This document shows, in pieces, positions 47,760-56,017 of a stretch of 64,000 bases of DNA. The stretch covers positions 7,192,001-7,256,000 of the forward strand of contig NZ_JACHMQ010000001.1 of assembly GCF_014208105.1 (NCBI RefSeq). Reading direction: 5' to 3'. Made by a program: the position numbers and the translations under genes. The notes under the pieces are model-generated. The model was given only the letters and a program-made list of their open reading frames with translations. It was not told where the DNA came from and made no database searches. The stretch is from Actinomadura coerulea. Its GTDB lineage: Bacteria; Actinomycetota; Actinomycetes; Streptosporangiales; Streptosporangiaceae. Each line of letters begins with the position of its first letter. The first letter of the stretch is position 1.

Positions 47760-48606
47760 CCGTCTCTCCGTGCGCAAGACCTACAAGCTCTACATCGGGG
47801 GCGCGTTCCCCCGGTCCGAATCCGGCAGGTCCTACCCCGTGACCGACTCCAAGGGCCGCTTCCTCGCCAACGCCTCCCAGGCGTCCCGCAAGGACGCCCG
47901 CGACGCCGTGGTCGCCGCCCGCAAGGCCTTCCCCGGCTGGTCCGGACGCACCGCCTACAACCGCGGCCAGATCCTGTACCGGATCGCCGAGATGCTCGAA
48001 GGCCGCCGCGACCAGTTCGTGGACGAGCTGCGCCAGGCCGGCGCGTCCAAGGGCGCCGCCGGAACGGAGGTGGACGCCGCCGTCGACCGCTGGGTCTGGT
48101 ACGCGGGCTGGGCCGACAAGCTGGGCGCCGTCGCCGGGGCCGCCAACCCCGTGTCCGGGCCGTTCTTCAACTTCTCCACGCCCGAGCCCACCGGGGTCGT
48201 CGCCGTCGTCGCGCCCGACTCGCCGCTGCTCGGCCTGGTGTCCGTCCTGGCCCCGGTCATCGTGTCCGGCAACACCGCCGTGGTGGTCGCCTCCGAACCG
48301 GCGCCGCTGCCCTCCGTCACCCTGGCCGAGGTGCTGGCGACCTCCGACCTGCCGGGCGGTGTCGTGAACCTCCTCACCGGCCGCCGCACCGAGATCGCGC
48401 CCTGGCTGGCCGCCCACATGGACGTCAACGCCGTCGACCTCGCGGGCGCGCTCCCCGAGCACGTCCGGGAACTGGAGGACGAGGCGGCCGGGAACCTCAA
48501 GCGCGTGCTGCGCCCGACGGGCGACGACTGGGCCGGTGAGCCGGGAACGGCACGTATGACCGCGTTTCTGGAGACCAAGACCGTCTGGCATCCGGTGGGC
48601 GTCTAA
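47752..48606 (+). CDS. Truncated, non-catalytic aldehyde dehydrogenase paralogue
   Basis: 284 aa, overlapping the end of the preceding dehydrogenase gene by 8 bases. It is homologous to the N-terminal cofactor-binding half of aldehyde dehydrogenases: KTYKLYIGGAFPRSESGRSYPVTDSKGRF, AARKAFPGWSGRTAYNRGQILYRIAEMLEGR, WVWYAGWADKLGAV, PEPTGVVAVVAPDSPLLGLVSVLAPVIVSGNTAVVVASE, ATSDLPGGVVNLLTGRRTEIAPWLAAHMDVNAVDL. The region with the catalytic Cys and Glu is absent, and a short unrelated tail (KRVLRPTGDDWAGEPG) ends the protein. The same deoC-ALDH-short ALDH order occurs in other actinobacteria, to my knowledge, so it is likely a genuine regulatory or structural subunit, not random decay. Confidence 0.82.
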   Translation: MPDRLSVRKTYKLYIGGAFPRSESGRSYPVTDSKGRFLANASQASRKDARDAVVAARKAFPGWSGRTAYNRGQILYRIAEMLEGRRDQFVDELRQAGASKGAAGTEVDAAVDRWVWYAGWADKLGAVAGAANPVSGPFFNFSTPEPTGVVAVVAPDSPLLGLVSVLAPVIVSGNTAVVVASEPAPLPSVTLAEVLATSDLPGGVVNLLTGRRTEIAPWLAAHMDVNAVDLAGALPEHVRELEDEAAGNLKRVLRPTGDDWAGEPGTARMTAFLETKTVWHPVGV

Positions 48607-48651
48607 GCGGAAATGACGCCGCGTGTGTAGAGGGTCACGAAGTGTGGAATA

Positions 48652-48686
48652 GATCTCCCCGTAACTGATCACAGTGGGGGGAGATC
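48652..48686 (+). promoter_or_regulatory. Hairpin sequestering the ribosome binding site of the H1-like gene
   Basis: gatctcccc (48652-48660) is perfectly complementary to ggggagatc (48678-48686), with a 17-base loop. The right arm contains the ggggggaga Shine-Dalgarno region of the GTG at 48688, so folding of the mRNA would block translation initiation. Alternatively the repeat is a DNA operator. Confidence 0.55.
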
Positions 48687-48687
48687 A

Positions 48688-49686
48688 GTGCCTACCAAGA
48701 CAGCACCGCGTACGGCGAGCCGAGGGTCGGCCGCCCGTACGAAGAGCACATCAGCGACCAAGTCCACCGCAGCCAAGAAGCCGGCGGCGAAACGGACCTC
48801 GGCGGCGAAGGCGCCGTCGCGGTCCACGACCAGCCGGACGACCGCGGCGAAGGGCGGCACGGCGAAGAAGCCGGCGTCGTCCAGCCGGTCGTCGGCGTCG
48901 TCGTCTGCCGCCGCGACCCGCGTCACCAAGGCCGCGAGCCAGGCCAAGACCGCCGCGACGCAGATGAAGTCGGTGGCGACCAAGGCGTCCTCGTCGGCCA
49001 AGGCCATGACGGCGATGACCAAGGCGATGACCAGCGCGACCAAGGCCATGTCCGACGCCGCCAAGGCGATGGACGCGGCGGCGAAGGTCATCACCACCAC
49101 CGCCAAGTCGACGGGGACCCGCGCCACGACGGCGAGGAAGACCACGGCGGCGAGCAAGGGCGGCACGAGCCGGACCACGGCCCGCAAGTCCACCGCGGCG
49201 GCGTCGAGCCGGTCCGGGACGGCGTCGGCCCGGACGGGCGGCACGAAGACGTCCGCGGCGCGCAAGTCCACGTCCAAGGCGGCCACGTCGCGGACGTCGG
49301 CCTCGGCGAAGACGTCCGGCACGGCGAAGACCTCCGCGGCGAAGACCTCCGCGGCGAAGACGTCGGGGGCGGCCAAGACGTCGGGAACGGCCCGCAAGGC
49401 GGCCGCGCCCAAGTCCAGGACCAGCGCCGCCCGCAAGTCGACGTCGTCGCGGACGACCGCGAGCACCAGGTCCGGCACCGCCAAGGGGTCGGCCAGATCC
49501 GGGGCCGCCAAGTCCGCGGCCCCGGCCCGCAAGACGCCCGCGCGGACGACGACCGCGGGCACGTCCGCCGCGCGGCCCGCGCCGCCGCCGCCCGTCGTGG
49601 AGCCGAAGACGAACTCGCTCCAGCACTCGACGCGGACGGACGGCGGGTTCCTGAGCGGGCTCACCGACGTCGGCCGCGAGCGCTGA
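48688..49686 (+). CDS. Histone H1-like Lys/Ala/Ser/Thr-rich protein
   Basis: 332 aa, GTG start. Almost the whole protein is low complexity: TKSTAAKKPAAKRTSAAKAPSR at the start, an amphipathic Met/Ala/Lys segment in the middle (AKAMTAMTKAMTSATKAMSDAAKAMDAAAKV, about 105-140) and many AKTSG/ARKST-type repeats after it. Such basic Ala/Lys tails occur in HupS/H1-like nucleoid proteins of actinobacteria, but no HU domain is present. The C-terminus changes to PPPVVEPKTNSLQHSTRTDGGFLSGLTDVGRER, a short non-basic tail. DNA binding and compaction is the likely role; a phasin-like role of the Met/Ala helix is an alternative. The DUF2630 gene follows after 7 bases. Confidence 0.75.
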   Translation: MPTKTAPRTASRGSAARTKSTSATKSTAAKKPAAKRTSAAKAPSRSTTSRTTAAKGGTAKKPASSSRSSASSSAAATRVTKAASQAKTAATQMKSVATKASSSAKAMTAMTKAMTSATKAMSDAAKAMDAAAKVITTTAKSTGTRATTARKTTAASKGGTSRTTARKSTAAASSRSGTASARTGGTKTSAARKSTSKAATSRTSASAKTSGTAKTSAAKTSAAKTSGAAKTSGTARKAAAPKSRTSAARKSTSSRTTASTRSGTAKGSARSGAAKSAAPARKTPARTTTAGTSAARPAPPPPVVEPKTNSLQHSTRTDGGFLSGLTDVGRER

Positions 49687-49693
49687 GACCACG

Positions 49694-49939
49694 ATGGACG
49701 AGAAGGACATCCTGGCTCGCATCGACGAGTACGTGGGGGAGGAGCGGCGGCTCCGCGAGCGGTACCAGCGCGACGAGCTCGACCGCGAGGAGGAGCACCG
49801 GCGGCTGGAACGGCTGGAGGTCGCGCTCGACCAGTGCTGGGACCTGCTGCGCCGCCGCCGGGCCAGGCTGGAGGCCGGCGAGGACCCCGGCGGCGCGGAG
49901 ATCCGGCCGCCGGACGAGGTCGAAGGCTACCTGCAATGA
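49694..49939 (+). CDS. DUF2630 family protein
   Basis: 81 aa, ATG 7 bases after the H1-like gene. The protein is highly charged and helical: MDEKDILARIDEYVGEERRLRERYQRDELDREEEHRRLERLEVALDQCWDLLRRRRARLEAGEDP, a long coiled coil characteristic of DUF2630. Function unknown; it lies in many actinobacteria near regulators or oxidoreductases. It overlaps the following oxidoreductase gene by 4 bases (ATGA), so the two are translationally coupled. Confidence 0.85.
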   Translation: MDEKDILARIDEYVGEERRLRERYQRDELDREEEHRRLERLEVALDQCWDLLRRRRARLEAGEDPGGAEIRPPDEVEGYLQ

Positions 49940-50922
49940 CGGCGCCCCGCCCGCGGCGCCCGCTGCGGTTCGGCCTGTCCGTCGTCCCGGACGCCTCCGC
50001 TCCGCTGCTCCACACCGCCCGGGAGGCGGACCGGTTCGGGCTCGACCTGCTCGGGATCCGCGACCAGCCGTACCGGCGCGACACCGCCGACGCGCTCGCG
50101 CTGATGGCGGCCGTGCTGGCCGGCACGTCCCGGATCCGGGTGCTGCCCGCGGTGGCGTGCCTGCCGCTGCGGCCGCCGGCCGCGCTCGCCAAGGCGATCG
50201 CGACGATGGACCGGCTCAGCGGAGGCCGCGCCGAGCTCGGTCTCGGCACGGGGATGGAGCCGGGCGGCGTGGAGGCCTACGGCGGGCCGCGCCTGGACGG
50301 CGCGGCGTCGCGGCGCGCCCTGGAGGAGGCCGTGCAGCTCATCCGGCTGCACTGGAGCGACCAGAACGGGCTGCGGTTCGCGGGCGAGCACTACCGGTTC
50401 GCGGCGGCGCAGGCGGGCCCGGCGCCCGCGCACCAGATCGGCATCTGGCTCGGCGTCACCGGTCCGCGCGGCCTCGACCTCGCCGGGAGGGTCGCCGACG
50501 GCTGGATCGCGCCGTCGTCGCTCGTCCCGCCGAAGCGGCTCGCGGACGGGCAGCGCCGCATCGACGAGGCCGCGCTGAGGGCCGGCCGCGGGCCCGGCGA
50601 GATCCGCCGCGTCTACGTCCTCGAAGGGGAGGTCGACGGGCGGGAGTCGCGGGGCTTCCTGCACGGCCCGCCGCGCCAGTGGATCTACGAGCTGACGGAG
50701 CTGGCCGTCGGGCACGGCGTCGACTCGTTCCTGTACGGCGGCGACCCCGAGCAGCTCCCGGTGTTCGCCCTGGAGATCGTGCCGGCCGTCCGGGAGCAGG
50801 TCACCCGCGAACGGGCCGGAACCGCCCAGGGGCCCGCACAGGGGCCCGTGCAGAGGGAGGCCCGGCCGGAGGCTCCGCCCCAGGCAGGCCGTCCGTCGCC
50901 GCACGGCACGGGCGTGCCGTGA
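49936..50922 (+). CDS. Luciferase-like (LLM) flavin/F420-dependent oxidoreductase
   Basis: 328 aa, start overlapping the DUF2630 stop. TIM-barrel enzyme using F420 or FMN; the cofactor cannot be fixed from sequence. Features: LRFGLSVVPDASAPLLHTAREADRFGLDLLGIRDQPYRR (strand 1 to 2), AAVLAGTSRIRVLPAVACLPLRPPAALAKAIATMDRLSGGRAELGLGTG (classic LLM motif), WSDQNGLRFAGEHYRF, IGIWLGVTGPRGLDLAGRVADGWIAPS, GHGVDSFLYGGDPEQLPVFALEIVPAVREQV. A 35-residue Gln/Pro-rich tail is extra. Substrate unknown. It ends 15 bases before the convergent argS end. Confidence 0.88.
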   Translation: MTAPRPRRPLRFGLSVVPDASAPLLHTAREADRFGLDLLGIRDQPYRRDTADALALMAAVLAGTSRIRVLPAVACLPLRPPAALAKAIATMDRLSGGRAELGLGTGMEPGGVEAYGGPRLDGAASRRALEEAVQLIRLHWSDQNGLRFAGEHYRFAAAQAGPAPAHQIGIWLGVTGPRGLDLAGRVADGWIAPSSLVPPKRLADGQRRIDEAALRAGRGPGEIRRVYVLEGEVDGRESRGFLHGPPRQWIYELTELAVGHGVDSFLYGGDPEQLPVFALEIVPAVREQVTRERAGTAQGPAQGPVQREARPEAPPQAGRPSPHGTGVP

Positions 50923-50937
50923 CGCGCGGCGCCCGTC

Positions 50938-52683
50938 TCACATGCGCTCGGGGGTGGGGACGCCGAGGAGGCCGAGGCCGGTGACGAGCGTGCGCAGCGT
51001 CGCCGCGCACAGCGCCAGCCGCGACGCCCTGGTCTCCTCGTCGGGAGCCTTCAGCACCGGGCAGTTCTCGTAGAACGTCGTGTACGCGTCGGCGACCGAG
51101 TAGACGTAGCTCGCCAGCCGGTGCGGCTCGGCGGTCTCGCCGGCCTGCTTCAGCACGGCGCCGAACCCGAGCAGCTCCAGCGCCAGCGCCCGCTCGGCCG
51201 GATGGGTGAGCGTGATCGGGCCGGTCGCGTCCTCGGGGGCCAGGCCGCCCTTGCGGAAGATCGACCGGATCCGCGCGGCCGCGTACTGCAGGTACGGGCC
51301 GGTCTTGCCGTTGAACGAGATCATCCGGTCGAAGTCGAAGGTGTACTCGCTGTCGCGCGCCACCGACAGGTCGGCGTACTTCACCGCGCCCATGCCGACC
51401 GCCTGGACGATCTCGGCCCGCGTGGCGTCGTCGAACGGCTCGTCGTGCTGGATCTCGTCGAACACGGCCCCGGCCCGCTCGACCGCCTCGTCCAGCAGCT
51501 CCGCCAGCTTGACGGTGCCGCCGGCCCGGGTCCGCAGGATCTTGCCGTCGGTGCCGAGGACGTTGCCGATCTGCGCGTGCTCGGCCTTCACCTCGTCGTT
51601 CAGCCAGCCCGCCATGCGCGCGACGGCGAACACCATCTGGAAGTGCAGCGACTGCGGCGCCCCGACCACGTAGACCATCCGGTCGACGTGCTCGGTGTCG
51701 ACCCGGTACCGGATCGTGGCGAGGTCGGTGGTGGAGTAGTTGTAGCCGCCGTCGCTCTTGCGGATGATCACTGGGAGGGGCTCGCCCTCCCGGCCGGTGA
51801 ACCCGGGCGGGAACGCGCACAGCGCCCCGTCGCTGATCACCGCGATGCCCTTGCCCTCCAGCTCCCGCGCGGTCGGGGCCAGCAGGTCGTTGTAGTAGCT
51901 CTCGCCCTTGATGTCGTCGTCGGTGAGGGTGACGCCGAGCCGCCCGTAGACGGAGTTGAAGTACCGCTTCGACACGTCGACGAGGACGTTCCAGAGCCGC
52001 AGCGTCTCGGCGTCGCCCGCCTGGAGCGCGACGACCCTGCGCCGGGACCGGTCGGCGAACGCCTCGTCGCCGTCGAACTTCTCCCGCGCGGCCTGGTAGA
52101 AGGCGGTCAGGTCGCTGACGGACGAGTCGTCCCGCGCGGCGGCGTCCTCGCCGAGGTCGAGCAGGTGCTCGATCAGCATGCCGAACGGGGTGCCCCAGTC
52201 GCCGACGTGGTTGTCGCGGACGACCTCGTGCCCGAGGAACGCCAGGATCCGCGCGATCGCGTCGCCGACGATCGTGGTCCGCAGGTGCCCGACGTGCATC
52301 TCCTTCGCCACGTTCGGGGAGGAGTACTCGACGACGACCTTCTGCGGCTTGTCCGCGAGGGGGACGGCGAGCCGCTCGTCCTCCAGGGCCCGCTGCGCCT
52401 CGCCGGCGATCCACCCGTCGCTGAGCGTCAGGTTGATGAACCCGGGACCGCTGACCTGGACCTGCGACACGACGCCCGCCGTGTCGAGGTGCGCGGTGAT
52501 CGCCTCCGCCACGTCTCGCGGCTTGCGGCCCAGCTTCTTGGCCAGCGGCAGCGCCACGTTGGCCTGAAGGTCGGCGAACTGCGACGGCCGGATGACCGGG
52601 TCGGTGTCCGCGTACGACGGTCCGAAGGCGGCGCTCAGCGCGGCCTGGACCCGGGCGGCGAGTACGAGTTGCGGATCGGGCAT
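50938..52683 (-). CDS. argS: Arginyl-tRNA synthetase
   Basis: Charges tRNA-Arg with arginine (ATP-dependent class I synthetase); essential. 581 aa, full length. N-terminal additional domain (PSQFADLQANVALPLAKKL), HIGH motif as SSPNVAKEMHVGHLRTTIVGD, HVGDWGTPFGMLIEHL, arginine/ATP pocket KSDGGYNYSTTDLATIRYR, KMSK-equivalent loop degenerate (LRTRAGGTVKLAELL), which is usual in many ArgS, and the C-terminal anticodon-binding DALR domain ending in SRLALCAATLRTLVTGLGLLGVPTPERM. It serves as the reference for the gutted homologue at 34133. It stands alone between convergent and same-strand genes; plsX lies 52 bases upstream on the same strand. Confidence 0.97.
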   Translation of the reverse strand: MPDPQLVLAARVQAALSAAFGPSYADTDPVIRPSQFADLQANVALPLAKKLGRKPRDVAEAITAHLDTAGVVSQVQVSGPGFINLTLSDGWIAGEAQRALEDERLAVPLADKPQKVVVEYSSPNVAKEMHVGHLRTTIVGDAIARILAFLGHEVVRDNHVGDWGTPFGMLIEHLLDLGEDAAARDDSSVSDLTAFYQAAREKFDGDEAFADRSRRRVVALQAGDAETLRLWNVLVDVSKRYFNSVYGRLGVTLTDDDIKGESYYNDLLAPTARELEGKGIAVISDGALCAFPPGFTGREGEPLPVIIRKSDGGYNYSTTDLATIRYRVDTEHVDRMVYVVGAPQSLHFQMVFAVARMAGWLNDEVKAEHAQIGNVLGTDGKILRTRAGGTVKLAELLDEAVERAGAVFDEIQHDEPFDDATRAEIVQAVGMGAVKYADLSVARDSEYTFDFDRMISFNGKTGPYLQYAAARIRSIFRKGGLAPEDATGPITLTHPAERALALELLGFGAVLKQAGETAEPHRLASYVYSVADAYTTFYENCPVLKAPDEETRASRLALCAATLRTLVTGLGLLGVPTPERM

Positions 52684-52735
52684 GTCCCAAGGTTATCGGC
52701 GACGCGCCGGGCCCCGGAATCGGTTTTGCGCGGGG

Positions 52736-54115
52736 CTAGTGCCCGGCGGGCGGCTCTTTGCGGTCGGGGACGGTGTCGGCGGCGGGGGAGGGGACCTCCG
52801 GGGCCGTGTCGCCGGGCCGGTCCGCCGGCCTCTCGGCGGGCTTGTCGCCGTCGCGCTCGCCGTGCGTCCAGCGCCCGAACCGGGATGTGCGGGTCGCGGC
52901 GACCTGCTCGCGGATCCGCTCGACGATGCGTCCGGCGGCCAGCCGGTGCGCCAGGTCGCAGGCCGAGGTGACGGCGCGGGCCCGGGAGGCGCCGTGCGCG
53001 ATCACGACCGTCCCGTTCAGGCCGAGCAGGACGCCGCCGCCGTAGGTGTCGGGGTCGAGGCGGTCGCGCAGGTCCTGGAGGCGGCGCCGCTGCAGCAGCG
53101 CGCCCATGCGCGCGGCGGGGGTGGAGGTCATCGCCTCGCGGATCTCCGCGAACGCGGTGGCGATGGTGCCCTCCACGGCCTTGAGCGCGACGTTCCCGGT
53201 GAACCCGTCGGCGACGACGACGTCGACGCGCCCGCTCAGCAGGTCGTGGCCCTCCACGTTCCCGGCGAACTCGATGCCGTGGCTGCCGGTCGCGAGCAGC
53301 TCGTGCGCCCGCTTGGTGAGCTTGTTGCCCTTGCCCGGCTCGGCGCCGATGTTGAGCAGCCCCACCGACGGGCGGTCCACGCCGAGGAGGATCTGCGCGT
53401 ACGCGGTGCCGAGCGCGGCGAACTGGACGAGCCCCTCCGGCTTGACGTCCGCGGTGGCGCCCGCGTCCAGCAGGATCGTGGGGTGCGGCCGCGTCGGCAG
53501 CGCCACGGCGATCGCCGGCCGCATCACGCCCTGCTGGCCCTTGAGCCGCAGCCGCGACGTCGCCACCACCCCGGCGGTGCTGCCCGCCGACACCAGCGCC
53601 GACGCCCGCCCCTGCTTGATCAGGTGGCAGGCGATCGCGATGGACGAGCGGGGCTTGCGCCAGCTCGCCAGCGCGCCCTCGCCCATGTCCAGGGCCTCGT
53701 CAGCGTTCACGATGGGGATCGTGCCGAGGACGCCGTGCAGGTCCAGCTCCCGCCGGATCCGCGCCGCCCGCCCGACCAGCACCAGCCGGACGCCGTGCTC
53801 GCGGACCGCGGCCACCGCCCCCGCGATGATCTCCTCGGGGGCGTGGTCGCCGCCCATCGTGTCGACCGCGATCGGCAGCGGGCGCACCGTCGCCGGGCGG
53901 CGCGGCGCCGGGCGCGGCGCGGTGCTCCCGGGCGGCGTGCTCGTGGACGGTGCGGTGCTCCTGGCCGGCTGGGCGGCTCGCCGCGGCGGCGCCGCGTTCG
54001 TGCGGGGCGCGGGGCCCGGTTCAGGAGGGCCGGGCTCGGACGGGCCGGTCGCGGGCGGGCCGGGCTCCGCCGGGCGAGGCGTCACGGGCCGCGACGGCTC
54101 GCCGGTGCCGGTCAT
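52736..54115 (-). CDS. plsX: Phosphate acyltransferase PlsX
   Basis: Converts acyl-ACP to acyl-phosphate for phospholipid synthesis; peripheral membrane enzyme. 459 aa from ATG with GGAG upstream. The first ~95 residues are a Pro/Ala/Arg-rich low-complexity extension (TPRPAEPGPPATGPSEPGPP...), longer than in usual PlsX (~330 aa). The conserved core starts at PLPIAVDTMGGDHAPEEIIAG and includes RKPRSSIAIACHLIKQGRASALVSAGSTAGVVATS, RPAIAVALPTRPHPTILLDAGATADVKPEGLVQFAALG, GLLNIGAEPGKGNKLTKRAHELL, VVVADGFTGNVALKAVEGT and GGGVLLGLNGTVVIAHGAS. A 70-residue Asp/Pro-rich tail follows. The usual neighbours rpmF, acpP and the DUF177 gene are not seen beside it. Confidence 0.93.
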   Translation of the reverse strand: MTGTGEPSRPVTPRPAEPGPPATGPSEPGPPEPGPAPRTNAAPPRRAAQPARSTAPSTSTPPGSTAPRPAPRRPATVRPLPIAVDTMGGDHAPEEIIAGAVAAVREHGVRLVLVGRAARIRRELDLHGVLGTIPIVNADEALDMGEGALASWRKPRSSIAIACHLIKQGRASALVSAGSTAGVVATSRLRLKGQQGVMRPAIAVALPTRPHPTILLDAGATADVKPEGLVQFAALGTAYAQILLGVDRPSVGLLNIGAEPGKGNKLTKRAHELLATGSHGIEFAGNVEGHDLLSGRVDVVVADGFTGNVALKAVEGTIATAFAEIREAMTSTPAARMGALLQRRRLQDLRDRLDPDTYGGGVLLGLNGTVVIAHGASRARAVTSACDLAHRLAAGRIVERIREQVAATRTSRFGRWTHGERDGDKPAERPADRPGDTAPEVPSPAADTVPDRKEPPAGH

Positions 54116-54239
54116 GGCCGCTCCAGGAGGACGAAAGGAAACACGGTGGGCCGCAAGAACGCAGCTCATCGCATCGTATGGCGTCCCTTCGCCTGCCTCG
54201 GCGCCCCACGCCCGGAGTGGCGATCCTCACGCCGCCGGC

Positions 54240-54674
54240 CTAGCCCTCCTGCTTGCGGCAGTCGGCGCCCAGGCACGACGCGTTCTCCACGACCGGCCGG
54301 CCGTCCACGAGGATCGTGTAGTAGTTCCGGCGCGTCTCCTGCTCACCGCTGCCGATGACCTCGACCGGCTTCTCGTCCGAGGTCATGCCGGTGCAGGACA
54401 CCCGCATCTTCGTCTTCGTCCAGCCGGGCAGGTCCGCGCACCGCAGCGGCGCCGCCAGCCGCACACCGTGCTCGTGCAGCTCGGCGGCGGCCGTCACGGG
54501 AAGCGCCTTGCGCAGCGCGGCCTGCGTCTTGTACTGCAACTCCTCGCCGCCCGACAGCAGAAGGAACGCGCCGCCGCCCACGGCGGCGATCACGAGGAGT
54601 GCTGCGGACCCCAGGATCAGGGCCGGCTTGCGGCCGATCCTGAGGCGCGGCATCTTCACGCTGGGTATCTTCAC
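54240..54674 (-). CDS. DUF4333 domain membrane protein
   Basis: 144 aa. Cytosolic basic N-terminus (MKIPSVKMPRLRIGRKP), one membrane helix at about residues 19-42 (LILGSAALLVIAAVGGGAFLLL), then an extracytoplasmic DUF4333 domain with Cys in LRCADLPGWTKTKMRVSCTGMTSDEKPVEVIG and VENASCLGADC. These cell-envelope domains of unknown function are small, disulfide-bonded and often occur as paralogues; a lipoprotein relative is encoded next to it at 54756-55127. Function unknown. The 124-base gap to plsX holds no gene that I can recognise. Confidence 0.8.
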   Translation of the reverse strand: MKIPSVKMPRLRIGRKPALILGSAALLVIAAVGGGAFLLLSGGEELQYKTQAALRKALPVTAAAELHEHGVRLAAPLRCADLPGWTKTKMRVSCTGMTSDEKPVEVIGSGEQETRRNYYTILVDGRPVVENASCLGADCRKQEG

Positions 54675-54755
54675 ACTCGCTACGTCACCGACGGTACGGG
54701 TGTGTATGCGCTGCGTGTTGGGTTTTTCCGTTCCGTATGCGGATTCGTTGCCCGG

Positions 54756-55127
54756 TCAGCCGACCGGGTGCTCGCAGCCGAGGCCGAGGCAGTCCTTGCG
54801 GAGCACCTGGCGCCCGCCGACGGTCACCACGTAGGACTCGCGCGGACGTTCGGTGTCGGCGTCGTGGACGATCCCCTCGACGGCGACCGGCTCCCCGGCC
54901 GTGGTCCGGGCCGTGCAGTCGACGCGCACCACGGCGTCGGTCTCCCGCCCCGGCGATCTGCACTCCGGGCGTTCCCGCAGCTCGACGCCCCGGGCGTCCA
55001 GCTCGTCCACGACCCCGTCGGTGACGGCGTTGCGGTAGGCCCCGTCGGAGATCCTCTGCATGACCTTGCAGCCGGACATCGTCACGGCGAGCAGGACGGC
55101 GAGCACGGCGGCGGGAAGGCGCCTCAT
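54756..55127 (-). CDS. DUF4333-like lipoprotein
   Basis: 123 aa. The N-terminus MRRLPAAVLAVLLAVTMSGCKVMQRI is a lipoprotein signal peptide with a lipobox SGC (Cys20), predicting a diacylglyceryl-anchored outer-face protein. The rest follows the DUF4333 pattern: VELRERPECRSPGRETDAVVRVDCTARTTAGEPVAVEGIV and YVVTVGGRQVLRKDCLGLGCEHPVG, with a CLGLGC pair similar to the CLGADC of the paralogue downstream. The ATG overlaps the stop of the alpha/beta hydrolase gene by 4 bases (ATGA), so it belongs to the same operon. Function unknown. Confidence 0.75.
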   Translation of the reverse strand: MRRLPAAVLAVLLAVTMSGCKVMQRISDGAYRNAVTDGVVDELDARGVELRERPECRSPGRETDAVVRVDCTARTTAGEPVAVEGIVHDADTERPRESYVVTVGGRQVLRKDCLGLGCEHPVG

Positions 55128-56017
55128 GCCGCTCCCTCCGTCCGGTGGAGGCCGGCGACGGCGTCGGCCACCGCGTCGGGACGGTCGAGCGGGACCATGT
55201 GCAGGGCGTCCGGCAGCTCGATCCGCCTGCCGCGCGGGCTCATCGCGGCGAGCCGCTCGTGCGCCTCGGCCCAGGCGCGCTTGCGGTCGTCGCCGTCCAC
55301 GTCGCCCAGCGCGGTCACCACGGCCAGCGGGACGGGCGGGAAGGGGCGCCGCTCGCGCAGTCCCGCCAGGTCGGCGGCCATCTCCCGGTAGGCCAGCTCC
55401 TCCGCGAGGACCGTGCCGAGCACCGTCCCGCGCCCGTACACCGACCGCACGACCTCCTCCGGGACGGCGTCCTCCCGGAGACTGGTGCGCCTGAGGACCA
55501 TCCGGCGGCCGCGCGGCCCGGCGACCCGCGCCAGCCGGGTCGCGCCGAGCACCGCGCCCGCCGCCGCGGCGAGCGGGGCCAGCGCGGCGGCCAGCCGCAC
55601 GGGCACCCACGCGTCGCCCTCGTAGCTCGGGTCGAGCAGCACCAGGCCCCGCACGAGCCCGTGGCGCGTCCTGGCCAGCGCCTCGGCGGCGAACGCGGCC
55701 ATCGAGTGCGCGAGGACGGTCACCGGCCGGCCGGCCCGCTCCGCCAGCGCCCCCATGAGGGCGGTGTCGCGGCGCAGCGAGGGCGGCGCGGCGGCGGCGG
55801 GGCTGAGCCCGAGGCCCGGACGGTCGTAGACGATCACCCGGTACCCCTCGCGGAGCAGCTCGGCGGACGGCTCCCAGTCGAACCAGGCGCCGCCCAGCCC
55901 GGAGCTGAGCAGCAGCGGCGGCCCGTCCGGCGGGCCCGACTCGACGACGTGGACCTGCTCGCGTCCCACGTTCACGATCTCGCCGGGGCCGCGGGCCCCG
56001 CCGCCGGTGCGGCTCAC
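55124..56017 (-). CDS. Alpha/beta hydrolase
   Basis: 297 aa from GTG; the GTG overlaps the upstream stop (GTGA) and has GGAGG 7 bases upstream, so it is preferred over the ATG six bases earlier. Serine hydrolase fold: VHVVESGPPDGPPLLLSSGLGGAWFDWEPSAELLREGYRVIVYDRPGLGLSP, nucleophile elbow VTVLAHSMAAFAAEALART (AHSMA in place of GxSxG), RGLVLLDPSYEGD, and C-terminal PFPPVPLAVVTALGDVDGDD with the likely catalytic His in LPDALHMVPLDRPDAVADAV. Substrate unknown; the neighbours (membrane DUF998 protein, lipoprotein) suggest an envelope-related role. It is in an operon of overlapping genes with the DUF998 and DUF4333-like genes. Confidence 0.85.
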   Translation of the reverse strand: MSRTGGGARGPGEIVNVGREQVHVVESGPPDGPPLLLSSGLGGAWFDWEPSAELLREGYRVIVYDRPGLGLSPAAAAPPSLRRDTALMGALAERAGRPVTVLAHSMAAFAAEALARTRHGLVRGLVLLDPSYEGDAWVPVRLAAALAPLAAAAGAVLGATRLARVAGPRGRRMVLRRTSLREDAVPEEVVRSVYGRGTVLGTVLAEELAYREMAADLAGLRERRPFPPVPLAVVTALGDVDGDDRKRAWAEAHERLAAMSPRGRRIELPDALHMVPLDRPDAVADAVAGLHRTEGAA

